From Planktomarina sp. (GTDB lineage Bacteria > Pseudomonadota > Alphaproteobacteria > Rhodobacterales > Rhodobacteraceae): a stretch of DNA of 34,104 nt. Below are positions 12,501-20,014 of the stretch, one piece after another. Below the pieces are notes generated by a model. It was not told the DNA's origin. It saw only the letters and a program-made list of their open reading frames with translations, and searched no databases. Position 1 is the first letter of the stretch. Each line of letters begins with the position of its first letter. The stretch is taken from NCBI GenBank assembly GCA_020630015.1, contig JAHDCF010000034.1, positions 1-34,104 on the forward strand, in the 5' to 3' direction. The position numbers were made by a program, and so were the translations under genes.

Positions 12501-13678
12501 CCCGGGCGCATCACGCGGTAAATATCCATCAACGCGGTTTCGCGGTTCATGTTCTTGTCTTGCGCCATGGTGTTGCGCATGTAGGCGCCAACTGTGACGT
12601 TATCGATGTCCAGAACCGGAATGGAGGTAACGCCAGCATCCAACAAATCCTTGATGGATCCGCCGATAACTTCGCCGTCTTTGTCCACTTCCCATGTCAA
12701 CTCGTCCCCAGCTTCGACATAGATCGCACCGGTTTCTTCGTTGATGATATCCTTGGCAACAAATTTGCCTTGGATGTTTTCAAAAGGCACCATCAGATTT
12801 GGCACATCGCCTTCATCCAAAATCTTTTTCACCGCACGTGGGGTTACTTTTTTGCCGGCCTCCGCGATCAGTTCACCTGTTTCTGCGTTGATCAGATCAA
12901 ACGCAGGGCGTGTGCCGCGCACGCGTTCCGGGAAGAACTTCGTGACCCAACCTTTGCCCTTTTCATAGGAATAATCGACGGTATCGTAATAGGCATCCAT
13001 TATGCCCTCTTGATCCAAGCCCAGCGCATACAGAAGGGTTGTCACTGGCAATTTACGACGGCGATCGATGCGTGCGTAAACGACATCTTTGGCGTCGAAT
13101 TCGAAATCCAACCATGACCCACGGTATGGGATGATCCGACATGCAAACAACAACTTGCCCGAGCTGTGTGATTTGCCTTTGTCGTGGTCAAAGAACACGC
13201 CAGGCGAACGGTGCATCTGGGAAACGATCACACGTTCGGTGCCGTTCACCACGAAAGTACCGTTCGGCGTCATCAACGGCATATCGCCCATGAACACGTC
13301 TTGTTCTTTGATGTCTTTAACCGATTTGGCGCCTGTGTCTTCGTCGATATCAAACACGATCAAACGTAGCGTCACCTTCAACGGCGCGGCATACGTCATG
13401 TCACGCTGTTGGCATTCTTCAACGTCGTACTTTGGCTTTTCCAGCTCGTATTTCACGAATTCCAAAATTGCGGTTTCGTTGAAATCTTTGATCGGGAAAA
13501 CCGATTGAAAAACACCTTTGATGCCTTCACCATCCAGCGGTGTCAGGCTGTCGCCCGAGCGCAAGAAAAGATCATAGGAAGACCGCTGAACCTCGATCAG
13601 GTTCGGCATTTCCAATACTTCGCGGATTTTACCGTAATATGTACGAAGACGTTTTTGTCCTAGAAACGACTGTGCCAT
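9545..13678 (-). CDS. rpoB: DNA-directed RNA polymerase subunit beta
   Basis: The beta subunit forms the other half of the RNA polymerase active cleft. I set the start at the ATG at 13678 ([16 protein letters not shown]), giving 1377 residues, the family length. The open frame extends 21 codons further upstream without family character. The rifampicin region is at residues 527-557, reading [17 protein letters not shown] and on. Asp536, His546 and Ser551 (E. coli 516, 526 and 531) are wild type, so the enzyme should be rifampicin sensitive. The C-terminal [20 protein letters not shown] block is intact. A GGAG ribosome binding site precedes the start. The usual rplL neighbour is 2.5 kb away because two other genes intervene. 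Confidence 0.98.
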   Translation of the reverse strand: MAQSFLGQKRLRTYYGKIREVLEMPNLIEVQRSSYDLFLRSGDSLTPLDGEGIKGVFQSVFPIKDFNETAILEFVKYELEKPKYDVEECQQRDMTYAAPLKVTLRLIVFDIDEDTGAKSVKDIKEQDVFMGDMPLMTPNGTFVVNGTERVIVSQMHRSPGVFFDHDKGKSHSSGKLLFACRIIPYRGSWLDFEFDAKDVVYARIDRRRKLPVTTLLYALGLDQEGIMDAYYDTVDYSYEKGKGWVTKFFPERVRGTRPAFDLINAETGELIAEAGKKVTPRAVKKILDEGDVPNLMVPFENIQGKFVAKDIINEETGAIYVEAGDELTWEVDKDGEVIGGSIKDLLDAGVTSIPVLDIDNVTVGAYMRNTMAQDKNMNRETALMDIYRVMRPGEPPTVDAASALFDTLFFDSERYDLSAVGRVKMNMRLALDAEDTVRTLRKEDIVACIKALVELRDGKGDVDDIDHLGNRRVRSVGELMENQYRVGLLRMERAIKERMSSVEIDTVMPQDLINAKPAAAAVREFFGSSQLSQFMDQTNPLSEVTHKRRLSALGPGGLTRERAGFEVRDVHATHYGRMCPIETPEGPNIGLINSLATFARVNKYGFIETPYRKVENGVVTDDVSYMSATEEMRHTVAQANAVLDENGKFVNEMVSTRQNGDYMMASTEAVDLIDVSPKQLVSVAASLIPFLENDDANRALMGSNMQRQAVPLLQAEAPLVGTGIEGVVARDSGAAVMAKRGGIIDQVDAQRIVIRATEDLELGDAGVDIYRMRKFQRSNQNTCINQRPLVKVGDYVTKGEVIADGPSTDLGELALGKNVVVAFMPWNGYNYEDSILISERIVRDDVFTSVHIEEFEVAARDTKLGPEEITRDIPNVGEEALRNLDEAGIVYIGAEVGPADILVGKITPKGESPMTPEEKLLRAIFGEKASDVRDTSLRLPPGDFGTVVEVRVFNRHGVEKDERALQIEREEVERLARDRDDELVILDRNIYARLRGMIEGKEAVKGPKGTKVGVITAELLDETPRSHWWQFAMKDDSDAQVIEALNDQYEAQKRTLDARFEDKVEKVRRGDDLPPGVMKMVKVFVAVKRKLQPGDKMAGRHGNKGVISKVVPMEDMPFLADGTPVDFVLNPLGVPSRMNVGQILETHMGWAARGLGLQIDDALDEYRRSGDLTPVRDAMKIAYGDDVYAEGIEGMDETRLLEAAGNVTGGVPVATPVFDGAKEADVNDALVRAGFSESGQSDLYDGRTGEKFARQVTVGIKYLLKLHHLVDDKIHARSTGPYSLVTQQPLGGKAQFGGQRFGEMEVWALEAYGAAYTLQEMLTVKSDDVAGRTKVYESIVKGEDNFEAGVPESFNVLVKEVRGLGLNMELLDAEVDE

Positions 13679-13768
13679 GCGTAAGCGCACTCCATCTTTG
13701 CCTGTCTGCACGCCGTCGGGGCACCGGCTGCAAACCATCAAAGACTAAAAAAGACCTGATCTATCCTT

Positions 13769-13790
13769 GCACACCGGCCCAATGGTGTGC
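13769..13790 (-). promoter_or_regulatory. Hairpin in the rpoB leader (proximal)
   Basis: GCACACC (13769-13775) pairs perfectly with GGTGTGC (13784-13790) across an 8-nt loop, about 90 nt upstream of the rpoB start. No T-run follows, so it is a leader structure rather than a terminator. It could take part in RNA processing or in translational control of rpoB. Confidence 0.5.
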
Positions 13791-13911
13791 GCCCGATCAC
13801 GTCCTTTCCAAGAAAAAAGCCACCGAATTTTGAAGGTTGGCTGCTTACTTTGAAAGGATGAGATGACGTATTTCGTAAGGTACAACTTCCTTTCGCTTCA
13901 GTAACGCAAAT

Positions 13912-13940
13912 CAGCGGGTCCGAATCGCTCGGGCCCGCTG
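13912..13940 (-). promoter_or_regulatory. Strong hairpin in the rpoB leader (distal, attenuator-like)
   Basis: The 12-bp arms 13912-13923 and 13929-13940 pair with one G-T wobble around a 5-nt loop (CAGCGGG / CCCGCTG outer pairs). It sits about 235 nt upstream of the rpoB ATG, just downstream of a candidate promoter, and is followed on the minus strand by the modest T-rich sequence ATTTGCGTT. Partial terminators between rplL and rpoB are well known in bacteria, so an attenuator role is plausible but not shown. The rest of the 369-bp gap 13679-14047 holds no gene. Confidence 0.55.
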
Positions 13941-13948
13941 AGAATTTC

Positions 13949-13977
13949 CAGATAGGTTGATGTCAGGTAAATGGCAA
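13949..13977 (-). promoter_or_regulatory. Candidate rpoB promoter
   Basis: On the minus strand TTGCCA (13977-13972), a 17-bp spacer and TATCTG (13954-13949) form a reasonable sigma-70-type promoter just upstream of the leader hairpin. A dedicated promoter is expected because rpoBC is separated from rplJL by two accessory genes and the rplL terminator. Confidence 0.45.
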
Positions 13978-14047
13978 GGGCTAGGCGTTAATGAATGTGG
14001 TTTTTCGCGCATCTTCCCCTGACGTCAATCCAAGGATGAACCACCCT

Positions 14048-15076
14048 TTATCCCACCTCACCCCCGGTTTTGCGGAAATCCGTGGGGGATTGGCCCGTCG
14101 CCTCTTTGAAGGCGCGATTAAAGGGCCCAAGCGAACTAAAGCCCACATCATAAGCAATTTCCAAAACGGTTTTTTCCGGCAGGTCCCCTGATCGAAGTTT
14201 CCTTTTCGCGGCTTCGATCCGCGCCCCATTAATGAAGCTGGCAAAGTTGCGATATCCCAAAACCTGATTTATGGCTTTTCGAACTTGATGCTCTGGCGCG
14301 TTTACTTGTGATGCCAAGGCACCAACGGTTAACCCTTCAACTTTCCAGATATCATCGCCCATTTCCTTTTGTATGCGCGAAATCAATGCATTTTGTTCCA
14401 AAGTTGTTTCCGCCGCAGACGATGCAGGCGGCAAGGATCGATCAACCTCGCCCGGCCAATTTTTCAGATTGGCCTTCAAAGACCAAACCGCAAAAACCAT
14501 CAAGAAGAACAAAAATGTACTGGATTGCCAGATCTGAACATCCAGCGTTCGCATATCTTGTAACGGGCGCGAGGTGAAAGCCTGCCCAATGCAATAGATT
14601 AACAAAAACGCTGACATGCTTGGCCGCAGTTTTCGCCGTGCCGTTTGCAAATCACCCACACCAGACCAAAACACCAACGCCAACAGTGCAATGAAATGCA
14701 ACGCAGCGAATAAACGTAAGATGAATATGGTTTGCGGGAAAATCGGCGTGATTAAAATCCATCCCCAGATCAACACACCTGAAGCAAGCCATGCCCAGAA
14801 AAACCTTTTGTCATCCAAAAAGATCGTCAAGACAAACCATGTCATTGCAAATGTGGTACCCGCGTTCACAAATCGCATCCACCAGATCACATCATCCGGC
14901 ACCCCCAAAATGGGGGCAACTTTGGTCCATAATATGAAGAGGGTTGAGACCATCACCATGGTGAACGCGCATTGCGCCTCTTTGGCGATGCGGCTGGTCC
15001 AAATCAGAACCACCAAAACCAAGCCAACTGCGGTCGCCCCACCCCGCACAGCAATATCAATATAAAGCAGGTCCAA
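14048..15076 (-). CDS. AraC-family transcriptional regulator with seven-segment membrane N-terminus
   Basis: The 342-residue protein has about seven hydrophobic segments in residues 5-200 and an AraC-type double helix-turn-helix at the C-terminus (about residues 245-338). Family features are LASQVNAPEHQVRKAIN (first HTH) and IAYDVGFSSLGPFNRAFKEATGQSP (second HTH and signature). Such proteins sense a signal in or at the membrane and bind DNA from it. The start is a TTG at 15076 directly after GGAGG and inside a run of eight T, so the ribosome binding site supports it despite the rare codon. It lies 60 bp downstream of the gene at 15137-15751, probably in one transcript. Tandem 20-bp repeats upstream of that gene are candidate binding sites. 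The signal is unknown. Confidence 0.85.
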   Translation of the reverse strand: MDLLYIDIAVRGGATAVGLVLVVLIWTSRIAKEAQCAFTMVMVSTLFILWTKVAPILGVPDDVIWWMRFVNAGTTFAMTWFVLTIFLDDKRFFWAWLASGVLIWGWILITPIFPQTIFILRLFAALHFIALLALVFWSGVGDLQTARRKLRPSMSAFLLIYCIGQAFTSRPLQDMRTLDVQIWQSSTFLFFLMVFAVWSLKANLKNWPGEVDRSLPPASSAAETTLEQNALISRIQKEMGDDIWKVEGLTVGALASQVNAPEHQVRKAINQVLGYRNFASFINGARIEAAKRKLRSGDLPEKTVLEIAYDVGFSSLGPFNRAFKEATGQSPTDFRKTGGEVG

Positions 15077-15136
15077 AAAAAACCTCCGGCCATCCCTAGG
15101 TATATGATGACCGAAAGTTTTTGTTTGTCCATTGTT

Positions 15137-15751
15137 TTAGATCGTGCTGGGCACGACATCCATTTGCGATGCTTTGGATTGTTCTGCCGCATGTCGTTGC
15201 ATGGCCGCGTGAATGACGAAGCCCATTTGCGGTTCCACCTTAAACAGAACAGCCGCCATCCAACCCGGCATTTTTGTAAAACGCCCCAGGCCGATGGCAG
15301 ATCGGAACCCTTCGACACCCGCGGTGCACAGCGGGGATGCATGGGCATCTTCAATGCGAACATCAAAACGCTGTTTCCCCCACAAAAGATCTTTTGCCGT
15401 TTGTTCGACCAAATCCCAATCTTGACGAACGGCCTTTCGACTGGCCCAGCTGGTTTTCGCCTGTTCGATCGCGTCGAAAGGATCGTCGCAATCCGCGTGA
15501 TAGCCACAGCTTTTTCCCGGTGTGTGCACCATCCACAAAAGCTGTCCTTGAAGGGTGGCGGCCCGAAACGCAGTGATCGTACCACAATCAGATGTCACCG
15601 CATTTCCCCGATCAAAATACAAGGGAACCCAGTCAGATTTATCATATTCAAAATCCGCAGTACCCGCGATCAGTTCCTTTTCAATCAAAGATGTCAAAGG
15701 GCGTTGTTTGGCCAAAAGAAGACGGGCGGCGATATGTTTGGTCTTGGTCAT
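15137..15751 (-). CDS. Protein of unknown function, 204 residues
   Basis: I do not recognise the family. The start at 15751 (MTKTKHIAARLLLAKQRP) is chosen because AAGGA lies eight bases before it; the frame is open 21 codons further upstream without a ribosome binding site. The product has no signal peptide or clear membrane segment and looks cytoplasmic, with four cysteines in two short clusters (SDCG and SCGYHADC, about residues 54-88) and one later (PLCTAG). A Trp/Phe-rich middle (QDWDLVEQTAKDLLW) and the C-terminal MGFVIHAAMQRHAAEQSKA helix are visible. It is directly upstream of, and probably co-transcribed with, the membrane AraC regulator, inside the split between rplL and rpoB. Confidence 0.65.
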   Translation of the reverse strand: MTKTKHIAARLLLAKQRPLTSLIEKELIAGTADFEYDKSDWVPLYFDRGNAVTSDCGTITAFRAATLQGQLLWMVHTPGKSCGYHADCDDPFDAIEQAKTSWASRKAVRQDWDLVEQTAKDLLWGKQRFDVRIEDAHASPLCTAGVEGFRSAIGLGRFTKMPGWMAAVLFKVEPQMGFVIHAAMQRHAAEQSKASQMDVVPSTI

Positions 15752-15837
15752 TGTCGTGATCCTTTCAGGTTTGTGATCGTTGCGTTTCAAGTAACTGACC
15801 ACTGGATGAACCAAACATGGATCGTGATGCCCTCTGA

Positions 15838-15897
15838 TTTCGAAAATCGATCAGGATTTTTCAAAATTGATAAGTGTTTTTCAAAATCGGCAAGGAT
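15838..15897. repeat. Three tandem 20-bp direct repeats upstream of the 204-residue gene
   Basis: Three contiguous units (15838-15857, 15858-15877, 15878-15897) share the pattern TTTTCAAAATYGRYAAGGAT with a few differences. They lie 87-147 bp upstream of the start at 15751. A 20-bp period is about two helical turns, which suits AraC-family proteins that bind direct repeats on one face of DNA. The regulator encoded two genes along is the obvious candidate binder; this is inference. No copy was seen elsewhere in the window. Confidence 0.7.
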
Positions 15898-16032
15898 TGC
15901 GCATATCTGGAAAACGCAACCAATGGATTTCAGCGTCAAAATCACGCCCGATCAGGAATCTGTTGAAGCGAAGATTTACGATTTGGTAAGGATTTCAGGC
16001 CGTTTGTTAACTTTTGCCAATAATACGCTCCG

Positions 16033-16071
16033 GTGTACGGGTTGTGTACGGGTTGTGTACAGGTTGTGAAC
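16033..16071. repeat. Tandem 11-bp repeats, 3.5 copies
   Basis: The unit GTGTACGGGTT occurs at 16033-16043 and 16044-16054, GTGTACAGGTT at 16055-16065, then the partial GTGAAC at 16066-16071. The 11-bp period equals about one helical turn, so every unit shows the same face of the DNA, as expected for an array of protein-binding sites. It is in the non-coding stretch between the rplL terminator and the 204-residue gene. The 376-bp gap 15752-16127 holds this array, the 20-bp repeats and no gene. Confidence 0.75.
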
Positions 16072-16127
16072 CCGAATTCGGGCCGTGCCACCCCAAAGGT
16101 AAACGCAACGTTCGGTGGGTCGGAACG

Positions 16128-16153
16128 AAAAAGGCCGCCCCAAAGGGACGGCC
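16128..16153 (-). terminator. Intrinsic terminator of rplJL
   Basis: On the minus strand GGCCGtCCC, a TTT loop and GGGgCGGCC form a strong stem followed by TTTTT, about 27 bp past the rplL stop. It explains how rplJL transcription is kept from the accessory genes inserted before rpoB. Confidence 0.85.
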
Positions 16154-16179
16154 CAAATCTTGCAAAGCAAGAACCGAAA

Positions 16180-16560
16180 TTACTTCAGTTCGACTTCGGC
16201 ACCAGCTGCTTCCAGCTTGCCTTTGATGTCTTCTGCTTCTGCTTTGTCGACGCCTTCTTTGACAGCTTTGCCGCCAGCTTCGACCAGTTCTTTGGCTTCT
16301 TTCAGGCCCAGGCCTGTGATGCCGCGAACTTCTTTGATCACGTTGATTTTTGACGCACCAGCAGAAACCAGAACTACGTCGAATTCTGATTTTTCTTCTG
16401 CAGCACCACCAGCGTCGCCGCCAGCAGGGCCTGCCATCATTACTGCGCCACCGGCGGCAGGTTCGATGCCATATTCATCCTTCAGGATGGTTTTCAGTTC
16501 TTGTGCTTCCAGCAGGGTCAGACCCACGATGCTTTCGGCAAGTGCTTTCAGATCAGCCAT
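16180..16560 (-). CDS. rplL: 50S ribosomal protein L7/L12
   Basis: L7/L12 dimers form the mobile stalk that recruits and activates translation GTPases. The 126-residue product starts [20 protein letters not shown] (N-terminal dimerisation and L10-binding helices). An Ala/Gly-rich hinge follows at about residues 35-55, then the globular C-terminal domain with the conserved [18 protein letters not shown] helix pair that contacts EF-G and EF-Tu. The ATG at 16560 is used rather than the 15-codon upstream extension. It follows rplJ by 72 bp, the normal arrangement. Confidence 0.98.
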   Translation of the reverse strand: MADLKALAESIVGLTLLEAQELKTILKDEYGIEPAAGGAVMMAGPAGGDAGGAAEEKSEFDVVLVSAGASKINVIKEVRGITGLGLKEAKELVEAGGKAVKEGVDKAEAEDIKGKLEAAGAEVELK

Positions 16561-16632
16561 TTGACTTCTTTCCGTTTTAAAATTTGTGTTCCAACGCCGC
16601 GCCATCCATGGACGCGGGCAAGACGATTTCTG

Positions 16633-17145
16633 TTACGCAGCTTTCTCTTCAACAGTAGAGATAATGCTTGCGATGTTGCTGGCAGGTGCGCCAATCGCGC
16701 CGGCGATGTTGCTGGCTGGTGCGCCGATACAACCCACGATAGAGGCAATAAGCTCTTCGCGGCTTGGCATGGCGGCAACGGCCTTTACGCCCGCTTGGTC
16801 AAGTGCCGTATCACCCATTGCACCGCCAAGAATTTCCAGTTTGGAATTCTCTTTGGAATATTCCTGCACAGCTTTGGCAGCTGCAACAGGATCTTCAGAA
16901 TAGGCGAGCACGGTCATGCCCGACAGATAGTCAGCGATGCTTGCGCAAGGCTTCCCATCCAGTGCGATTTTGGCGAGCCTGTTTTTGGCAACACGCACAG
17001 ATCCACCCGCTTCACGCATTTTCGCGCGCAGATCCTGCATTTCAGAAACTGTCATGCCCTCGTACTTAGATACGACAACAACGCCAGAGCTTTCAAAGAT
17101 TTGGCCAAGTTCTTCGACCAATTGTTCTTTCTGGGCTCTATCCAC
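16633..17145 (-). CDS. rplJ: 50S ribosomal protein L10
   Basis: L10 anchors the L7/L12 stalk to 23S rRNA. The 170-residue product starts at a GTG (17145) with a GGAG ribosome binding site; [14 protein letters not shown] is the family start. The rRNA-binding domain includes KNRLAKIAL. The C-terminal helix that binds L12 dimers contains a near-exact duplication: IGAPASNIA at residues 140-148 and again at 151-159, encoded by a 33-bp repeat (16669-16728). In L10, each repeat of about ten residues in this helix is known to bind one L12 dimer. Two hairpins stand directly before the start codon. Confidence 0.97.
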   Translation of the reverse strand: MDRAQKEQLVEELGQIFESSGVVVVSKYEGMTVSEMQDLRAKMREAGGSVRVAKNRLAKIALDGKPCASIADYLSGMTVLAYSEDPVAAAKAVQEYSKENSKLEILGGAMGDTALDQAGVKAVAAMPSREELIASIVGCIGAPASNIAGAIGAPASNIASIISTVEEKAA

Positions 17146-17162
17146 AGTTCACTCCAAATTTA

Positions 17163-17207
17163 GGGGGATTTTGGTCCCCCGGCTCAATTCCGCCGGGCAA
17201 GCCCGGC
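17163..17207 (-). promoter_or_regulatory. Two hairpins at the rplJ start, candidate L10 leader
   Basis: Positions 17163-17180 form a hairpin with 6-bp arms (GGGGGA / TCCCCC), and 17192-17207 one with 6-7-bp arms (GCCGGGC / GCCCGGC). Both lie within about 60 nt upstream of the rplJ GTG, the nearer one almost touching the ribosome binding site. In many bacteria L10 (with L12) represses its own translation by binding the leader, so autogenous control is the likely role. I cannot confirm the kink-turn consensus by eye. Confidence 0.5.
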
Positions 17208-17371
17208 AACGAGTCCACGATAAGAACCAAAGCCAAAATCACGCTGGAACAAGCCCAGTGTCATTTCATATTTTGTTCCCCATCTCAGGCAGGAATTATT
17301 GGCAAGCCAACCCGCCGTCTCGGACAGACAACACCCCAACTGAAAAACAGCCAGAGCATCTGAAGTGGGGC

Positions 17372-17398
17372 ATTAGAGGATTCTTTTAGATGTGACAA
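17372..17398 (-). promoter_or_regulatory. Candidate rplJ promoter
   Basis: On the minus strand TTGTCA (17398-17393) is followed by TCTAAT after 15 bp, or by TAATGC after 17 bp. The -35 is good and the two overlapping -10 options are each imperfect. It is placed between the matrixin-like gene and rplJ, as required if rplJL is transcribed independently. Confidence 0.4.
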
Positions 17399-17431
17399 GC
17401 CAAACCTGAGCGTCCAACACATTTCACCGGA

Positions 17432-18343
17432 TCACGCCATGACATTACAACAGTCGCATTCTTCGCCATGGTGGTGGTGATATTCTTCTTCTTGATCGAA
17501 AAGTCGATGCACAACTTCATGTTCCCCTTCAAGATCATAGGTTGGCACAAGTTCATCCAAGGTTGTCCCACTTCCTTCATATTCAGGTACTTCGATCGGA
17601 TCATCACCAGATCCCAATGCCAAAAAGGCCGCCCCCGCCAAGGCCGCGCCACCAGAGAAAACCCCTAAAATCAGGGCCACGAGTCCCCCCAGCAACATTC
17701 CCAGCATTCCCCCATCATCATCGTCTTCTTCGGATGGCGCCGGGGTGGGTGCATCTGCATCTTGGGGGTCAATTGGCCCATCCGCATCCTCTTGGTTAAG
17801 CAAAGGTGGGGCGTCTAAATCGTCTGGATCAGTACCATACATCTTTTGCGCACCCTCAATATCGCCATCACCCAAATCATCCGTAGAGATGACCGGGTTC
17901 ATGATCTCACTTCGATCATTTGCGTGGCCTAAGCCAAACGCATGTCCAATTTCATGTAATGCCACGGCAAAGAAGTTTTGCGCACCGCCTTCACCGTTTG
18001 GGGCCCAGTCTTCATCGCTGTCGAAAGAGATTTCTGCCTTCTTGATCAGATCAATTCCCGAACGGTTGGAAAATGAAACCCGCGCCAGCCCGATCGTGGA
18101 TCCCGCCAACGATTGGGTGCCGATTTGAATTTGGCCAGGTGCACCGCCAGAAGATTCAAAATCAACAGCGGCCACCTTTTCCCAAGCATTCAAAGCTTTG
18201 TTCAACGACGATACAAAATCTGACTGATCGAATTTTTGGTCATCGAATTTCAACCCTGAAAGATTTGCAGAAACGCGTACAACACCGCTGGCATCACCAT
18301 GCGCACTGCCACCCCATTTGAAATTCTCTAAATTGAAACTCAT
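17432..18343 (-). CDS. Matrixin-like zinc metalloprotease with membrane segment and His/Cys tail
   Basis: Residues 20-175 read as a peptidase M10 (matrixin/serralysin clan) catalytic domain. The zinc motif HEIGHAFGLGH is at residues 130-140 (three His ligands, Glu131 catalytic) and the Met-turn IMNP is near residue 148. An acidic Pro-rich linker follows (about 175-210), then a Gly/Ala/Leu-rich hydrophobic stretch (about 211-245) long enough to cross a membrane. The tail ends with four histidines and a CDCC cluster (residues 289-299). I use the ATG at 18343 (MSFNLENFKWG), preceded by a G-rich site; an ATG 11 codons upstream has none. No signal peptide is visible, so topology and export are open. 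The gene is inserted between rplA and rplJ. The substrate is unknown. Confidence 0.8.
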   Translation of the reverse strand: MSFNLENFKWGGSAHGDASGVVRVSANLSGLKFDDQKFDQSDFVSSLNKALNAWEKVAAVDFESSGGAPGQIQIGTQSLAGSTIGLARVSFSNRSGIDLIKKAEISFDSDEDWAPNGEGGAQNFFAVALHEIGHAFGLGHANDRSEIMNPVISTDDLGDGDIEGAQKMYGTDPDDLDAPPLLNQEDADGPIDPQDADAPTPAPSEEDDDDGGMLGMLLGGLVALILGVFSGGAALAGAAFLALGSGDDPIEVPEYEGSGTTLDELVPTYDLEGEHEVVHRLFDQEEEYHHHHGEECDCCNVMA

Positions 18344-18582
18344 GTCTTGCCCCCGCAAATTTCGGAGGCAATTCATTGATGAGAGACTTTAATTTTACTT
18401 CAAACCTGTATGGATCTTAAGGGTCGAACACGGGTCTTTCACCCCCCACCAGCCCAAAAGCATTCCGTAAACCACTGTTTTTTAAGAGAACTAAACAGGT
18501 ATGAAGCGAAGCTGGGTTTTTTGGAAAACCGATTTCCATTTTATTCAAAATTGAAAACAAACAGAAAACCAATTCATAAACG

Positions 18583-18611
18583 AAAAAGGGCCGCACAATC
18601 GTGCAGCCCTT
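18583..18611 (-). terminator. Intrinsic terminator of rplKA
   Basis: On the minus strand AAGGGC-T-GCAC, the loop GATT, then GTGC-G-GCCCTT form a long stem followed by a T-run, about 20 bp past the rplA stop. The remaining gap up to the matrixin-like gene (18344-18582) is AT-rich and holds no gene that I can support. Confidence 0.85.
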
Positions 18612-18632
18612 AATGTTCAATTGTATGGTGGC

Positions 18633-19331
18633 TTAGTCGCTGACAGCGCTGTCCACTGCGATTGTCACGCCTGGCCCCATAGTGGAGCTGATCGCGATCT
18701 TTTTCATATACGCACCTTTGGCGCCTGATGGCTTTGCTTTGGCCACTGCATCCACAAAGGCACGAACGTTTTCAATCAACTTACCTTCGTCAAATGACGC
18801 TTTGCCAACACCGGCATGCACAACCCCCGCCTTTTCGGCTTTGAATTGCACCTGACCACCTTTGGCAGCTTCGACAGCTTCTTTAACGTCCATTGTAACT
18901 GTACCGATTTTTGGGTTCGGCATCAGGTTACGTGGGCCCAAAACTTTACCCAGACGACCAACAACAGGCATCATATCAGGTGTCGCGATACAACGATCAA
19001 AATCGATTGTTCCGCTCTGAACAGTTTCCATCAGGTCCTCTGCGCCAACAATATCAGCACCAGCTTCTTTGGCTTCGTCTGCTTTTGCGCCGCGTGCAAA
19101 AACCGCCACGCGAACAGATTTACCTGTGCCATTTGGCAGATTTACTGTCCCACGAACCATCTGGTCAGCGTGACGTGGATCGATACCCAGTTGCATCGCG
19201 ATTTCAACAGTTTCGTCAAATTTCGCACCGGCATTACCTTTTACCAAGGCAACAGCTTCTTCAACTGTTAGGTTTGATTTCCCGGCAAACGCTTCACGCG
19301 CAGCTTTTGTTCTTTTACCAAGTTTCGCCAT
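18633..19331 (-). CDS. rplA: 50S ribosomal protein L1
   Basis: L1 binds 23S rRNA at the mobile L1 stalk near the E site and, in many bacteria, represses its own operon by binding the rplK leader. The 232-residue product has the normal length and family sequence: [15 protein letters not shown] at the start, the VAVFARG stretch, and the signature [15 protein letters not shown] near the middle. The ATG is one base after the rplK stop, so translation is tightly coupled. A strong terminator follows. Confidence 0.98.
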   Translation of the reverse strand: MAKLGKRTKAAREAFAGKSNLTVEEAVALVKGNAGAKFDETVEIAMQLGIDPRHADQMVRGTVNLPNGTGKSVRVAVFARGAKADEAKEAGADIVGAEDLMETVQSGTIDFDRCIATPDMMPVVGRLGKVLGPRNLMPNPKIGTVTMDVKEAVEAAKGGQVQFKAEKAGVVHAGVGKASFDEGKLIENVRAFVDAVAKAKPSGAKGAYMKKIAISSTMGPGVTIAVDSAVSD

Positions 19332-19332
19332 C

Positions 19333-19782
19333 TTACTTTACCTCGATGCCCATAGACCGGGCAGAACCCGCGATGATCTGCATGGCAGATTCGATGTCGT
19401 TCGCACTTAGATCTTTCATCTTAGCTTCTGCGATTTCACGAACCTGAGCGGCGGTCACAGTAGCAACGACTTCACGACCTGGGGTTTCCGCACCCTTTGG
19501 ACGGTTCCGTTTGCCCACGGGTTTCAGACCCGCAGCTTTCTTCAGATAATAAGACGCAGGAGGCGTCTTGATATCCATCGCGAAGGATTTGTCTTGGTAA
19601 TACGTGATCACGGTGGGGCAAGGTGCACCTGGCTCCATCTCCTGTGTTTTCGCGTTAAACGCTTTACAGAATTCCATGATGTTAATCCCACGTTGACCCA
19701 ATGCAGGGCCGACAGGGGGGGATGGGTTGGCTTGGCCTGCAGGGATCTGCAGTTTCATTGTACCAGCAAGTTTTTTCGCCAT
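19333..19782 (-). CDS. rplK: 50S ribosomal protein L11
   Basis: L11 binds the GTPase-associated centre of 23S rRNA and is needed for RelA activation. The ATG at 19782 gives [16 protein letters not shown] and 149 residues, a few more than the usual 141-143, with an internal insertion around [15 protein letters not shown] in the C-terminal RNA-binding domain region. The proline-rich N-terminal hinge ([19 protein letters not shown]) is intact. A GGAG ribosome binding site precedes it. The frame is open 32 codons further upstream but has no L11 character there. It is translated together with rplA. Confidence 0.97.
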   Translation of the reverse strand: MAKKLAGTMKLQIPAGQANPSPPVGPALGQRGINIMEFCKAFNAKTQEMEPGAPCPTVITYYQDKSFAMDIKTPPASYYLKKAAGLKPVGKRNRPKGAETPGREVVATVTAAQVREIAEAKMKDLSANDIESAMQIIAGSARSMGIEVK

Positions 19783-19810
19783 ATCGGCGTCTCCTTTTTT
19801 CAACAGCCGC

Positions 19811-19897
19811 AGAACGCGTTCTTTGGCCTTTGTCGATGTGGTGCGGATTGCGCATCGCGATGCGTGCCCCTCCCACATGGGCGTTGGTTTCCCAACG
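19811..19897 (-). promoter_or_regulatory. Structured rplK leader with three dyads
   Basis: Within 120 nt before the rplK start there are three dyads. One is a 12-bp perfect palindrome at 19811-19822 (AGAACGCGTTCT). One is a 14-bp perfect palindrome at 19851-19864 (CGCATCGCGATGCG). One is a 6-bp stem with a 4-nt loop at 19882-19897 (CGTTGG / CCAACG). L1 is known to bind the L11 operon leader in other bacteria, so this may hold the feedback site. DNA-binding protein sites are an alternative reading of the two perfect palindromes. Confidence 0.5.
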
Positions 19898-19974
19898 GTG
19901 CAGCCGCTAAAGCATCAATTCAATTTTTGCAAGAGATTCGTAAAGTTGGGTGGACGCACTGCGGCGCACTTCCC

Positions 19975-20008
19975 AAAAATCGGGGCCGGAAAAGGGTAAC
20001 CGGCCCCG
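19975..20008 (-). terminator. Intrinsic terminator after the 115-residue membrane protein gene
   Basis: The nine-base arms CGGGGCCGG (19981-19989) and CCGGCCCCG (20000-20008) pair perfectly around a 10-nt loop. On the minus strand the stem is followed by ATTTTT. It is directly past the stop at 20015 and insulates rplK from the upstream accessory gene. Confidence 0.88.
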
Positions 20009-20014
20009 GAAAGG

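Noticed and set aside
12560-13117. 185-codon plus-strand frame inside rpoB
   Set aside because: Antisense shadow of rpoB with no ribosome binding site or recognisable domain.
14972-16069. 365-codon plus-strand frame across the AraC and unknown genes and the repeat-rich gap
   Set aside because: It covers two minus-strand genes with good ribosome binding sites and runs on through tandem repeats; it shows no domain.
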